This document shows, in pieces, positions 8,279-16,432 of a DNA stretch of 49,809 nt (position 1 is its first letter; each line of letters opens with the position of its first letter). Source of the DNA: CAZDGV01 sp964505195 (GTDB lineage: Bacteria > Bacteroidota > Bacteroidia > Chitinophagales > Chitinophagaceae); assembly GCA_964505195.1 (NCBI GenBank), contig CAZDGV010000008.1, positions 1 to 49,809 on the forward strand, in the 5' to 3' direction. The notes below the pieces were generated by a model. That model ran no database searches and was not told the DNA's origin. It saw nothing but the letters and a program-made list of their open reading frames with translations. Both the position numbers and the translations under genes were made by a program.

Positions 8279-8815
8279 ATGAAAAGCCGTCGTGAATATG
8301 AAATTGCGTTTGTGGGTCTGAAGCCCGGCTTTCATGCATTCGGATACGAAATAAGAGATGATTTCTTTGAAAAGCCCGAACAGCTCGATTTCAAAAACTG
8401 TAAGGCACACGTAAAGCTGACCCTCGAAAAAAGCAGCAACTTCATGATGCTGACTTTCGAAATCGGTGGAACGGTGGAAGTGGCATGTGATCGTTGCGGC
8501 AATAACCTGCCGCTCGAATTGTGGGATGAGTTTGAAATGCTGGTAAAGATGACCGACGAGCCGGAGAAGATGAATGAGGAAGAAGAGAATCCGGATGTGT
8601 TCTACATTGCAAGAACTGAAAGTCATCTGGATGTGAAAGACTGGATTTACGAGTTCATCATTTTGAGCATACCGATGCACAAAATGTGTTCGGAGAGCGA
8701 AATGGGAGGCCCTCACTGCAATAAAGAAGTGCTGGAAAAACTGGCAAACTTGAATCCGCAGAAGGCCGACAACAAGAATATCTGGAAAGGTTTAGATAAA
8801 TTCAGAAACGAATAA
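8279..8815 (+). CDS. DUF177 (YceD-like) protein
   Basis: 178 aa, with the start at 8279 decided by the promoter, which overlaps the earlier in-frame ATG. Four cysteines form two pairs (CDRCG near residue 80, then MCSESEMGGPHC near 141-152), suggesting a zinc ribbon. YceD-family genes are found next to rpmF across bacteria and the family is linked to 23S rRNA/50S biogenesis; the exact role in Bacteroidota is not established. First gene of a three-gene operon; rpmF follows after 10 nt. Confidence 0.85.
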   Translation: MKSRREYEIAFVGLKPGFHAFGYEIRDDFFEKPEQLDFKNCKAHVKLTLEKSSNFMMLTFEIGGTVEVACDRCGNNLPLELWDEFEMLVKMTDEPEKMNEEEENPDVFYIARTESHLDVKDWIYEFIILSIPMHKMCSESEMGGPHCNKEVLEKLANLNPQKADNKNIWKGLDKFRNE

Positions 8816-8825
8816 AATTGAATGT

Positions 8826-9020
8826 ATGCCCAATCCTAAACGCAGACACTCACAGCAGCGCGGTGCTAAGCGTCGTACGCACTATAAAGCAGAAACCGTA
8901 ACCCTCAGCAAAGACACCACTACCGGTGAATTGCATGTACGCCATCGTGCGCATGTAAGCGAGGGCAAACTCTACTACAAGGGGAAGCTGGTTGCTGAGA
9001 AAGCACCTGCCAAAGCCTGA
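8826..9020 (+). CDS. rpmF: 50S ribosomal protein L32
   Basis: Small basic protein of the large subunit, 64 aa. The N-terminus MPNPKRRHSQQRGAKRRTH is the L32 signature (normally MAVPKRRxSxxRxxxRR). It has no cysteines, so it is the zinc-free form. The HVRHRAH and YYKGKLV region matches the L32 C-terminal half. It sits between DUF177 and plsX, a very widely conserved order. Confidence 0.95.
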   Translation: MPNPKRRHSQQRGAKRRTHYKAETVTLSKDTTTGELHVRHRAHVSEGKLYYKGKLVAEKAPAKA

Positions 9021-9045
9021 TGTTTTGTTTGAATGACTCCCTCCC

Positions 9046-9987
9046 ATGATCATTGGTATTGACATGATGGGTGGTGACTACGCGCCGCAGGAAGCGGTGA
9101 ACGGAGTGACCCTTTTTTTAAACGAACTTTCCTCCAACGTTACCCTTTGCTTAATTGGCGATGAAGCGCAGCTCAAACCTGCCTTTCAACATCGCATTGC
9201 ATCTCTGCGCTTTGTGCACACCACTGAGGTGATTGACATGAGCGACAGCCCTACCCGCAGCTTGCGCGACAAACCCAATGCATCCATCAGCATCGGCTTT
9301 CGTATGCTTGCAGCGGGTGAAATTGATGCATTCATCAGCGCGGGCAGCACCGGCGCCATGATGGTGGGCGCACTTTATTCTTTGAAAGCCATCGAAGGCG
9401 TGCTTCGTCCAACCATCTCCACCGTCATTCCTAAAATTACCGGCGGCTACGGACTGCTTCTGGATGTTGGACTGCTGGCAGATGCCAAGCCCGAAAACCT
9501 CTTACAATGTGCCATTCTGGGAAGTTTGTATGCACAAAATATTCTGGATGTAGACGCTCCAACAGTAGGACTAGTGAACATCGGTGAAGAAGAAAGCAAA
9601 GGAAATATCCTCGCACAGAACACCTATTCCCTGCTCAAAAACAGTCCGCTCATCAACTTCATTGGCAACGTGGAAGGAAGACAAATACTTGCAGCCAAGG
9701 CCGATGTAATGGTATGTGATGGCTTCACTGGTAACGTGATTTTAAAACTCGGCGAATCGATTTACGATATCGCCAAATGCCGCAACCTGCATGAAGATGA
9801 ATACTTCAAGCGCTTCGACTTTGAAAACTATGGCGGCACGCCTGTGTTGGGCGTAGATAAGCCCGTGATTATTGGCCATGGCATTTCTACCGGCAAAGCA
9901 TTCAAGAATATGATTCATCTTGCCATCAAAATGATTGAATCGCGCCTGCTTGAAAAAATCCGCGATCGCTTTATTACCGCTGAGTAA
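9046..9987 (+). CDS. plsX: Phosphate acyltransferase PlsX
   Basis: Makes acyl-phosphate from acyl-ACP for the PlsX/PlsY route to lysophosphatidic acid; a peripheral membrane enzyme. 313 aa. It begins IGIDMMGGDYAPQEAVNGV, the family N-terminus; SAGSTGAMMVGAL (about residues 102-114) and VMVCDGFTGNVILK (about 222-235) are further PlsX signatures. It starts 25 nt after rpmF in the same operon. The usual next gene, fabH, is absent here; the operon ends and a tRNA gene on the other strand follows. Confidence 0.95.
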   Translation: MIIGIDMMGGDYAPQEAVNGVTLFLNELSSNVTLCLIGDEAQLKPAFQHRIASLRFVHTTEVIDMSDSPTRSLRDKPNASISIGFRMLAAGEIDAFISAGSTGAMMVGALYSLKAIEGVLRPTISTVIPKITGGYGLLLDVGLLADAKPENLLQCAILGSLYAQNILDVDAPTVGLVNIGEEESKGNILAQNTYSLLKNSPLINFIGNVEGRQILAAKADVMVCDGFTGNVILKLGESIYDIAKCRNLHEDEYFKRFDFENYGGTPVLGVDKPVIIGHGISTGKAFKNMIHLAIKMIESRLLEKIRDRFITAE

Positions 9988-10021
9988 ATCTGCTCAAGCA
10001 GTATTCAAAACAATACATCTT

Positions 10022-10051
10022 AAAACAAAAAATCCCCCGATTGCTCGGAGG
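10022..10051 (-). terminator. Terminator of the tRNA-Lys transcript
   Basis: On the minus strand, arms CCTCCGA and TCGGGGG close a GCAA tetraloop, followed by ATTTTTTG. The stem starts 11 nt after the tRNA 3' end. On the plus strand a T-run is missing, so it does not serve plsX well. Confidence 0.75.
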
Positions 10052-10062
10052 ATCTTGCTCTG

Positions 10063-10135
10063 TGATCCCGCTGGGACTCGAACCCAGGACCCATACATTA
10101 AAAGTGTATTGCTCTACCAACTGAGCTACGGAATC
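10063..10135 (-). tRNA. tRNA-Lys (anticodon TTT)
   Basis: The minus strand gives a 73-nt cloverleaf: acceptor GATTCCG/CGGGATC (one G·U), D-arm GCTCAGTTGGTAGAGC, anticodon stem ATACA/TGTAT with loop CTTTTAA (anticodon TTT), and T-arm CTGGG-TTCGAGT-CCCAG. The discriminator is A. CCA is not encoded and must be added after transcription. It has its own promoter and terminator and is a single-gene unit. Confidence 0.95.
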
Positions 10136-10172
10136 GCATCGGTAAAACCGCTGCTCCCATTTTTTGGGAGTG

Positions 10173-10180
10173 CAAAAATA
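10173..10180 (-). promoter_or_regulatory. -7 element TATTTTTG before tRNA-Lys
   Basis: A full TAnnTTTG match on the minus strand, 37 nt upstream of the mature tRNA 5' end. Transcription would begin near 10169, at the base of a perfect 6-bp hairpin (CTCCCA/TGGGAG, 10154-10170). No good -33 element is seen. Confidence 0.5.
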
Positions 10181-10245
10181 AGCCAAAATCAATAGGCCCC
10201 AAATTTTAATCTCGATTTATTCTAAAATGCTGCGATCTGTATTTT

Positions 10246-10273
10246 TTTGAGGCGCGCTCCTCACCTATTTTTG
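10246..10273 (+). promoter_or_regulatory. Probable promoter of the short-chain dehydrogenase gene
   Basis: TTTG (10246-10249), 16 nt, TATTTTTG (10266-10273). The predicted leader is about 60 nt, long for this window. Confidence 0.5.
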
Positions 10274-10336
10274 TACGCAGCGCCTGAAATCATGCGTGTG
10301 AACAGGTGCGTTTAGCGCGCATAAAACGACCGTATT

Positions 10337-11143
10337 ATGAGTTATTTCAAGGATAAAATCGTAGTGGTAACGGGTGGCAGCGATGGTATTGGCAAAGCAT
10401 TGGTAGAAACCTTGCTGCAGCAAGGAGCGAAAGTGGCTACTTGCGGAAGAAATCACGATAAACTCTATGCCCTCGAAAAAAACAATGCGAGACTACCGCT
10501 GCTAACACATGTAGCAGATATCAGCTTAGAAAGCGATTGCAAGCGATTCATAGAGCTGGTGCTGAAAGAAATGGGCGGTATCGACATTCTGATCAACAAC
10601 GCAGGCATTTCCATGCGGGCACTTTTTAATGATACCGCTATCGACACGCTGCGCAGGGTGATGGACATCAACTTCTGGGGCAATGTTTACTGCACCAAAT
10701 TTTCACTGCCCTCTATCCTTGAAAGAAAAGGAACAGTTGTAGGCATTTCGTCCATTGCCGGCTATCGCGGACTACCGGGCCGCAGCGGTTATTCTGCATC
10801 CAAATTTGCCGTGCAAGGCTGGATGGAAGCATTGCGCACCGAACTGCTGCACAGCGGCGTAAATGTGATGTGGGTTTGTCCGGGCTTCACCAGTTCTAAT
10901 ATTCGCAATGTTGCGCTCAACAGCGATGCGAACCCACAGGGCGAAACACCCATGGACGAAAGCAAAATGATGAGCGCCGAAGCATGCGCATCACATATTT
11001 TAAAAGCTATTGAAAAAAGAAAGCGTACGCTCATCCTCACCTTCACCGGTATCCGCACCGTATGGATGAACAAGCTGCTGCCGCAGCTTACCGACAATAT
11101 GGTTTATAAATTTTTCTTTCAAGATGGTAAACTCGTGAAATAG
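10337..11143 (+). CDS. Short-chain dehydrogenase/reductase (SDR) family oxidoreductase
   Basis: NAD(P)-dependent oxidoreductase of the classical SDR type, 268 aa. The cofactor loop is TGGSDGIG (12-19), then NNAG (87-90), a catalytic serine in GISSIAG (about 138) and the YxxxK pair Tyr152-Lys156 in YSASKFAVQ. Arg38 after strand beta2 (ATCGRN) hints at NADP(H). The C-terminal part has a hydrophobic stretch (TLILTFTGIRTVWMNKLLP) found in DHRS7B-like members associated with membrane lipid or ketone reduction; the substrate cannot be named. Stands alone between tRNA-Lys and the SAM hydrolase-like gene, both flanked by their own promoters. Confidence 0.88.
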   Translation: MSYFKDKIVVVTGGSDGIGKALVETLLQQGAKVATCGRNHDKLYALEKNNARLPLLTHVADISLESDCKRFIELVLKEMGGIDILINNAGISMRALFNDTAIDTLRRVMDINFWGNVYCTKFSLPSILERKGTVVGISSIAGYRGLPGRSGYSASKFAVQGWMEALRTELLHSGVNVMWVCPGFTSSNIRNVALNSDANPQGETPMDESKMMSAEACASHILKAIEKRKRTLILTFTGIRTVWMNKLLPQLTDNMVYKFFFQDGKLVK

Positions 11144-11192
11144 CCTACAACCCAATGGGATTTGCTATATTCGTTCACACAAAACTGATGAC

Positions 11193-12014
11193 TTGCCCCT
11201 TTTAACACTGACATCTGATATAGGCAGACAAGATTACCTGGTAGGTGCCGTAAAAGGTCAGTTGCTGCAAATGAATCCGCAGCTGCAGCTGGTGGATATT
11301 ACCCATGAACTTTCGCCTTTCAATGTGCCGCAAACAGCATATGTATGCAGGAATGCATTGCAGCAATTTCCGCCCGGCAGTTTCCATATGATTCTGGTAA
11401 ACTTGTTTGAGAAAAAACCCGAGCATATGCTCGTAGTGAAACATATGGATCAGTATCTGCTGCTGGCAGATAACGGCCTCATCACGATGATCCTAGAAGA
11501 AATTCCCAAGGAAATCATTGCTATTCCGCTCGACAAATCCAGACCGCGCAACACCTTGCTCTGTGTTGAAACCTGGGCAAAAGCCATCAAAGCGATTTTG
11601 GAAGGCCAACCCCTTGCTGCGCTGGGGAACAAAGATGTATCGATTGAAGTGCGTAATCCCCTACGCCCGGTTACCACGCTTCAATACATAGAAGGACAAA
11701 TTATTTTTGTTGATCATTTTGAGAATGTGATTGTCAATATCACCCGCGAAGCTTTTGAAGAGCAACGCAAAGGCCGCAGCTTCCGCATTGTTTTCAAACG
11801 CGATGAAGTGATCGATCGCATCAGCGAAACCTATGCCGATGTGCCCGAAGGAGAAAAGCTGGCACTTTTCAATGCGGCTGGCTATCTTGAAATTGCCATT
11901 AACAAGGGCAATGCTGCGGGCCTTTTTGGTCTCACCGGCTTTTCTGAAAAAAACATCGGTCAGTATGCGCAGTCGCGCCTGTTTTATCAAACCGTACGGG
12001 TGTTTTTTGAGTAA
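11193..12014 (+). CDS. SAM hydrolase-type (DUF62, 'chlorinase/fluorinase' family) protein
   Basis: The family attacks S-adenosylmethionine with water, giving adenosine and methionine, or with halide in rare members. 273 aa. The N-terminus LTLTSDIGRQDYLVGAVKGQ and VDITHELSPFNVPQTAYV are the family's landmarks, as is FVDHFENVIVNIT (about 174-186). The halogenase-specific insert cannot be judged by eye; hydrolase is far more common. No ATG is available in frame. The only near start is TTG at 11193; the ATG at 11188 is in another frame and closes after five codons. A TATATTCG element at 11166 fits a start here. Confidence 0.82.
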   Translation: MPLLTLTSDIGRQDYLVGAVKGQLLQMNPQLQLVDITHELSPFNVPQTAYVCRNALQQFPPGSFHMILVNLFEKKPEHMLVVKHMDQYLLLADNGLITMILEEIPKEIIAIPLDKSRPRNTLLCVETWAKAIKAILEGQPLAALGNKDVSIEVRNPLRPVTTLQYIEGQIIFVDHFENVIVNITREAFEEQRKGRSFRIVFKRDEVIDRISETYADVPEGEKLALFNAAGYLEIAINKGNAAGLFGLTGFSEKNIGQYAQSRLFYQTVRVFFE

Positions 12015-12105
12015 GCAATTACCTGTGCCAAACCTTCCCCATCACAACAGAAAATACGCATGTGTTAAAACATCGGATCGAAAAGTATATCTTGCCTCAT
12101 CTCCT

Positions 12106-12113
12106 TATTTTTG
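12106..12113 (+). promoter_or_regulatory. -7 element TATTTTTG before the DUF2723 gene
   Basis: A full TAnnTTTG match 34 nt before the ATG at 12148, giving a leader of about 30 nt. No clear -33 element. Confidence 0.5.
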
Positions 12114-12147
12114 CGAACCCGCATAGCGGTACCAAAACCAAGTATTT

Positions 12148-15100
12148 ATGAACTTCAACAGAATCAACAACATTACCGGCTGGCTCATCGGCCTTTTTGC
12201 AAGTGCCGTGTATATTCTTACCATGGAGCCAACGGGCAGCTTGTGGGACTGCGGTGAATTCATTTCATCGTCGTATAAACTGGGCATTCCGCACCCTCCC
12301 GGAGCACCGCTATTTGTAATGCTGGGAAGAATGTTCACCCTGCTCACGCCGGGTAATCCTGCGCTGGGCGTAAATATGATGTCGGCCATTTCAAGCGGCC
12401 TCACCATCATGTTTCTATTTTGGACCATTACGCATTTCGCACGCCGCATCGTAGTGAAGCTGAACACCGAGCCCGATGGTCAGCAATTATTTACCATTAT
12501 GGCGGCAGGCGCCATCGGTGCACTCGCTTATACATTTTCCGATTCATTCTGGTACAGCGCGGTGGAAGGCGAAGTATATGCCATGTCATCACTGTTTACC
12601 GCCATGGTATTCTGGGCGATTTTGAAATGGGAACACGAAGATGCGCTTGCAGGAAACGACGATCATAAACGCACACTGGCCGAGCGCTGGATTGTTTTGA
12701 TATTTTTCCTGATGGGTCTGAGCATCGGCGTTCACCTGCTAAACCTGCTTACCATCCCTGCCATTGTAATGGTGTATTATTTCCGCAGATACCAAGTAAC
12801 CCTGAAAGGAGGCATCATTGCATTTTTGATTGGATGCGGTATTACCGGCTTCGTACAAAAAGCAGTGGTGCAGTGGTCCATTTCGCTTTCAGGATGGTTC
12901 GATAAACTTTTCGTGAACGATTTCGGTTTGCCTTTTTTCAGCGGCTTCATCTTTTTCTTCATTGCCTTATCGGTTTTACTTGCTTTTGGAATTCGCTGGG
13001 CAGGAAAAAACAACTACCGCTTCGTGCGCGTAGGGCTCTGGAGTTTTGCATTTATGCTGGTGGGCTATTCCACATATATCACTACGCTCATTCGCTCTGC
13101 TGCCAATCCCGCCATCGACATGTACAATGTTGACAATCCCATTTCGCTGGCAGGCTATCTTGGTCGTGAGCAATACGGCGATTTTCCGCTTTTAAAAGGA
13201 CAGGTATTCACTGCATCACCCATCGAATATGAAGAAACAGGTGATGTATATCAGCGCGTTGGCGACAGATATGAAATTGTGGGCAAAAAACAAAAGCCCG
13301 TTTACGATGAAAGTCAGCAAATGATTTTCCCGCGTATCTGGGATGCCAGTGAAGAACAAAATCATGACATCTTTTACGGACAATGGCTGGGCATCAACAA
13401 AATGAGAGATCCCCAAACAGGTAAAACCTCTTGGGAGCGTGATCCCGACATGGCGGACAACCTGAATTTCTTTTTTACTTACCAGATCAACGTAATGTAT
13501 TTCCGCTACTTCATGTGGAATTTTGCCGGTAAGCAAAATGATGTGCAGGGCTTGGGCGAAGCAAGAAACGGCAACTGGAGCTCGGGTATATCTTTTATTG
13601 ATAATGCCAGACTGGGCAATCAAAAGCTGATGCCCGACTCACTGAAAAACAACAAAGCCAACAACAAATTATATCTGCTGCCTTTTATACTCGGTGTATT
13701 AGGTTTTATCTTCCATCTGCAGCGCCACAGAAACGACTGGATTATTACCAGCCTGCTGTTTTTCTTCACCGGACTGGCCATTGTATTGTATCTGAATCAA
13801 GCAGGTCCACAGCCACGTGAACGCGACTATGCCTATGTGGGAAGTTTTTATGCTTTCGCTATTTGGATCGGTATTGGATTTATACAAATTAAAACATGGT
13901 TTGAAAATGTATTGAAAGGCGCTGTCGGCAACTACGCAGCAGCTGCACTTTGTTTGCTTGCCGTGCCTGTATTGATGGCAAGCGAAGAATGGGACGACCA
14001 CGACCGCAGCAAAAAAACATTAGCGAGAGACCTTGCAATCAGCTACCTGGAAAGCTGTGCACCTAATGCCATTCTTTTTACAGTAGGCGACAACGATACC
14101 TACCCGTTATGGTATGCGCAGGAAGTAGAAGGTATTCGTCCGGATGTGCGGGTAATCAATACCAGTCTCTTGGGCACCGATTGGTACATCAACCAGCTGC
14201 GCTATAAAGTAAACGAAAGCGCACCGATTGATGTGATTTGGTCGGCCGATCAAATTGCGGGCGACAAGCGCAATGTGGTTTACTTCATCCCCCGTTCACA
14301 AAACGATACAACGGTGCAGGATTTGTACGACATGATGAAAAATCAATGCGGCAGCGATGATCCTTCCAAGCAATACAGAACGCAGGATGGCGAGCTTCTG
14401 CCCTATTTCTACAGTCGCAGAGTTTCGCTCCCTGTAAATAAGGAAGCTGTGATTGCCAACGGAACCGTGAATGCAAAAGACAGCATTGAAGACCGTGTAG
14501 TGTTTGATATACAAAAAGGATACCTTTTCAAAAACGATGCAGCCATTTTGAATATCATCGCCGCCAACCAGTGGAAGCGCCCTATTTACTTTACCACACC
14601 CGGACTGGGCATTGGATTTGAGCCTTTCCTGCGTCAGGATGGACTTACCTTCCGCCTGGTACCTGTTACCAATGCAAGAGAAACGGTGAATATCGACTGG
14701 ATGCTTGATAAAGTGATGAACAAGTTTCGCTTTGGCAATGCAGACAAAGACGGTGTGTATTATGATGAAGAAAACAGAAGACACCTGTTGAGCATTCGCA
14801 ATGCACATGTAATACTTGCCATGAACCTAGTTGCCGCAGGCAGAAAAGAAGAAGCCATCAAAGTATTGCGCCATTGCGATAAAAATATTCCCGATAAAAA
14901 CATGCCCTACGGGATGTCGTCACGCTATGGAAACGACAGCAATGAAAAGAGCATCTATTTTGCAACCGTTGCCTACCAGGCAGGTGATGCCGAACTTGGA
15001 AAGCGTGTAGCAGATGCCGTGAAGAAAGATTGCGAGCAACAGATGGCTTATTATGCTTCGCTCAAAGAAGATCAGATCGGCTCCGTACAAAATTATGAGT

Positions 15101-15180
15101 ATCAAACAGCCCGCCAAATGGTGGAAATGATACAAAATCTCATGAAGCAGTACGGCACTGCCAAGCCGGCTACCCCCTAA
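12148..15180 (+). CDS. DUF2723 family membrane protein (glycosyltransferase-like)
   Basis: 1010 aa. The N-terminal half has about ten to twelve hydrophobic segments, with DSFWYSAVEGEVYAMSSLF (about residues 132-150), GIPHPPGAPLF (about 48-58) and WDCGEF near 32-37, hallmarks of DUF2723. The family is related to protein O-mannosyltransferases and to eukaryotic TMEM260. The acidic WDCGEF motif sits in the loop after the first helix, where such enzymes place their catalytic Asp/Glu. The C-terminal part is soluble, with ILFTVGDNDTYPLWYAQEVE and a helical-repeat-like end. Probable role: sugar transfer from a lipid carrier to exported proteins. This is inference; the substrate is unknown. A bidirectional terminator follows. 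Confidence 0.85.
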   Translation: MNFNRINNITGWLIGLFASAVYILTMEPTGSLWDCGEFISSSYKLGIPHPPGAPLFVMLGRMFTLLTPGNPALGVNMMSAISSGLTIMFLFWTITHFARRIVVKLNTEPDGQQLFTIMAAGAIGALAYTFSDSFWYSAVEGEVYAMSSLFTAMVFWAILKWEHEDALAGNDDHKRTLAERWIVLIFFLMGLSIGVHLLNLLTIPAIVMVYYFRRYQVTLKGGIIAFLIGCGITGFVQKAVVQWSISLSGWFDKLFVNDFGLPFFSGFIFFFIALSVLLAFGIRWAGKNNYRFVRVGLWSFAFMLVGYSTYITTLIRSAANPAIDMYNVDNPISLAGYLGREQYGDFPLLKGQVFTASPIEYEETGDVYQRVGDRYEIVGKKQKPVYDESQQMIFPRIWDASEEQNHDIFYGQWLGINKMRDPQTGKTSWERDPDMADNLNFFFTYQINVMYFRYFMWNFAGKQNDVQGLGEARNGNWSSGISFIDNARLGNQKLMPDSLKNNKANNKLYLLPFILGVLGFIFHLQRHRNDWIITSLLFFFTGLAIVLYLNQAGPQPRERDYAYVGSFYAFAIWIGIGFIQIKTWFENVLKGAVGNYAAAALCLLAVPVLMASEEWDDHDRSKKTLARDLAISYLESCAPNAILFTVGDNDTYPLWYAQEVEGIRPDVRVINTSLLGTDWYINQLRYKVNESAPIDVIWSADQIAGDKRNVVYFIPRSQNDTTVQDLYDMMKNQCGSDDPSKQYRTQDGELLPYFYSRRVSLPVNKEAVIANGTVNAKDSIEDRVVFDIQKGYLFKNDAAILNIIAANQWKRPIYFTTPGLGIGFEPFLRQDGLTFRLVPVTNARETVNIDWMLDKVMNKFRFGNADKDGVYYDEENRRHLLSIRNAHVILAMNLVAAGRKEEAIKVLRHCDKNIPDKNMPYGMSSRYGNDSNEKSIYFATVAYQAGDAELGKRVADAVKKDCEQQMAYYASLKEDQIGSVQNYEYQTARQMVEMIQNLMKQYGTAKPATP

Positions 15181-15204
15181 CAATAAGCTTCCAAAGCAAT
15201 ATGT

Positions 15205-15230
15205 AAAAACCCCGCAAAACGGGGTTTTTT
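15205..15230 (+). terminator. Terminator after the DUF2723 gene
   Basis: Arms AAAAACCCCG and CGGGGTTTTT with loop CAAAA, 25 nt after the stop and running into T-rich sequence. The symmetric A/T flanks mean it could also work on the other strand, but no minus-strand gene reaches it. Confidence 0.9.
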
Positions 15231-15316
15231 ATTTGATTGTTAAAATGTGAAAACATCACATAGAATGTACAACAAGTCATACAGAGATCTGTGAATTTCA
15301 TGTAATTTGGTGCGCT

Positions 15317-16414
15317 ATGATGGGTTATCGGTTTACGGGTTTCAATGCCGCCGGTGAGGGCAAGTCGCGCTTTGAAAAATTGCTCGACGTCTTCACGCAA
15401 TTATTAACTTATACCAGCGGCGATGCTTCCGAAGCATTGGACTGGATGAATCAGCTGGACAGAAAGTATCAGCTTACCGATAGCGAATATGGCATGGGGG
15501 ATTTTATCGATGATCTGAAAGCCAACGGTTATCTTTCAGAAAACGAAGCAACAGGCGCATTTCAAATTACTTCCAAGGCAGAACAAACCATCCGCAAAAA
15601 ATCGCTGGAAGAAATTTTCGGTAAACTGAAAAAAAGCAAGAAAGGATCGCATACCACGCGTAAACCCGGACAAGGAGATGAAATCAATCCCGAAACCAGG
15701 CCTTTTCAGTTTGGAGACACGCTCGAACAAATTGACTTTACCAATTCCATCCGCAATGCACAAATCAATCATGGCATCGATGCATTTCAAATGCGGGAAG
15801 AAGATTTAGAGATTCGTGAAACGGATTTCAAAACACAAACTTCAACCGTACTAATGATCGACATATCGCATTCCATGATTTTATATGGCGAAGACCGCAT
15901 AACACCGGCGAAAAAAGTAGCGATGGCACTCAGTGAACTCATCACCACCAAATATCCCAAAGACACTTTAGATATTGTGGTGTTTGGCAACGATGCATGG
16001 TCGGTGCAAATTAAAGACCTTCCCTACTTACAAGTAGGCCCCTATCATACCAACACCGTTGCGGGACTGGAAATGGCGATGGAATTATTACGCCGAAGAA
16101 AAAATCCCAACAAGCAAATCTTTATGATTACCGACGGGAAACCCACCTGCTTAAAAATAGGCGGGCGCTATTATAAAAACAGTTTTGGACTAGATCGAAA
16201 AATCACCAATCGCTGTTTGAATTTAGCCGCGCAGTGTAAAAAAAGAAAGATTCCCATCACCACCTTTATGATCGCATCCGACCCTTATCTGCAGCGTTTT
16301 GTGCAGGAATTTACCGCAACCAATAACGGGAAAGCATTCTTCGCTTCGCTCGATCGGCTGGGCGCATTTATTTTCCGTGATTTTGAAACAGGGAAACACA
16401 AAACCGTATTCTAA
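15317..16414 (+). CDS. VWA domain-containing protein
   Basis: 365 aa with no signal peptide or membrane span, so probably cytoplasmic. The N-terminal 150 residues are charged and helical, with a short basic linker (KLKKSKKGSHTTRKPGQG). From about residue 175 comes a von Willebrand A fold: the MIDAS motif DISHS (Asp182, Ser184, Ser186), then MITDGKPTC in the region of the fifth strand. Together with the ATPase starting 18 nt downstream it forms a MoxR/VWA-type pair, in which the ATPase remodels a client recruited through the metal-binding VWA domain. The client is unknown. Confidence 0.85.
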   Translation: MMGYRFTGFNAAGEGKSRFEKLLDVFTQLLTYTSGDASEALDWMNQLDRKYQLTDSEYGMGDFIDDLKANGYLSENEATGAFQITSKAEQTIRKKSLEEIFGKLKKSKKGSHTTRKPGQGDEINPETRPFQFGDTLEQIDFTNSIRNAQINHGIDAFQMREEDLEIRETDFKTQTSTVLMIDISHSMILYGEDRITPAKKVAMALSELITTKYPKDTLDIVVFGNDAWSVQIKDLPYLQVGPYHTNTVAGLEMAMELLRRRKNPNKQIFMITDGKPTCLKIGGRYYKNSFGLDRKITNRCLNLAAQCKKRKIPITTFMIASDPYLQRFVQEFTATNNGKAFFASLDRLGAFIFRDFETGKHKTVF

Positions 16415-16432
16415 GCATTGAAAGAAATTTAT

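Noticed and set aside
9935..10195. Plus-strand open frame with a DPAGTRTQDP-like peptide
   Set aside because: It is the reverse complement of tRNA-Lys and its terminator; this peptide is a well-known false product of tRNA genes.
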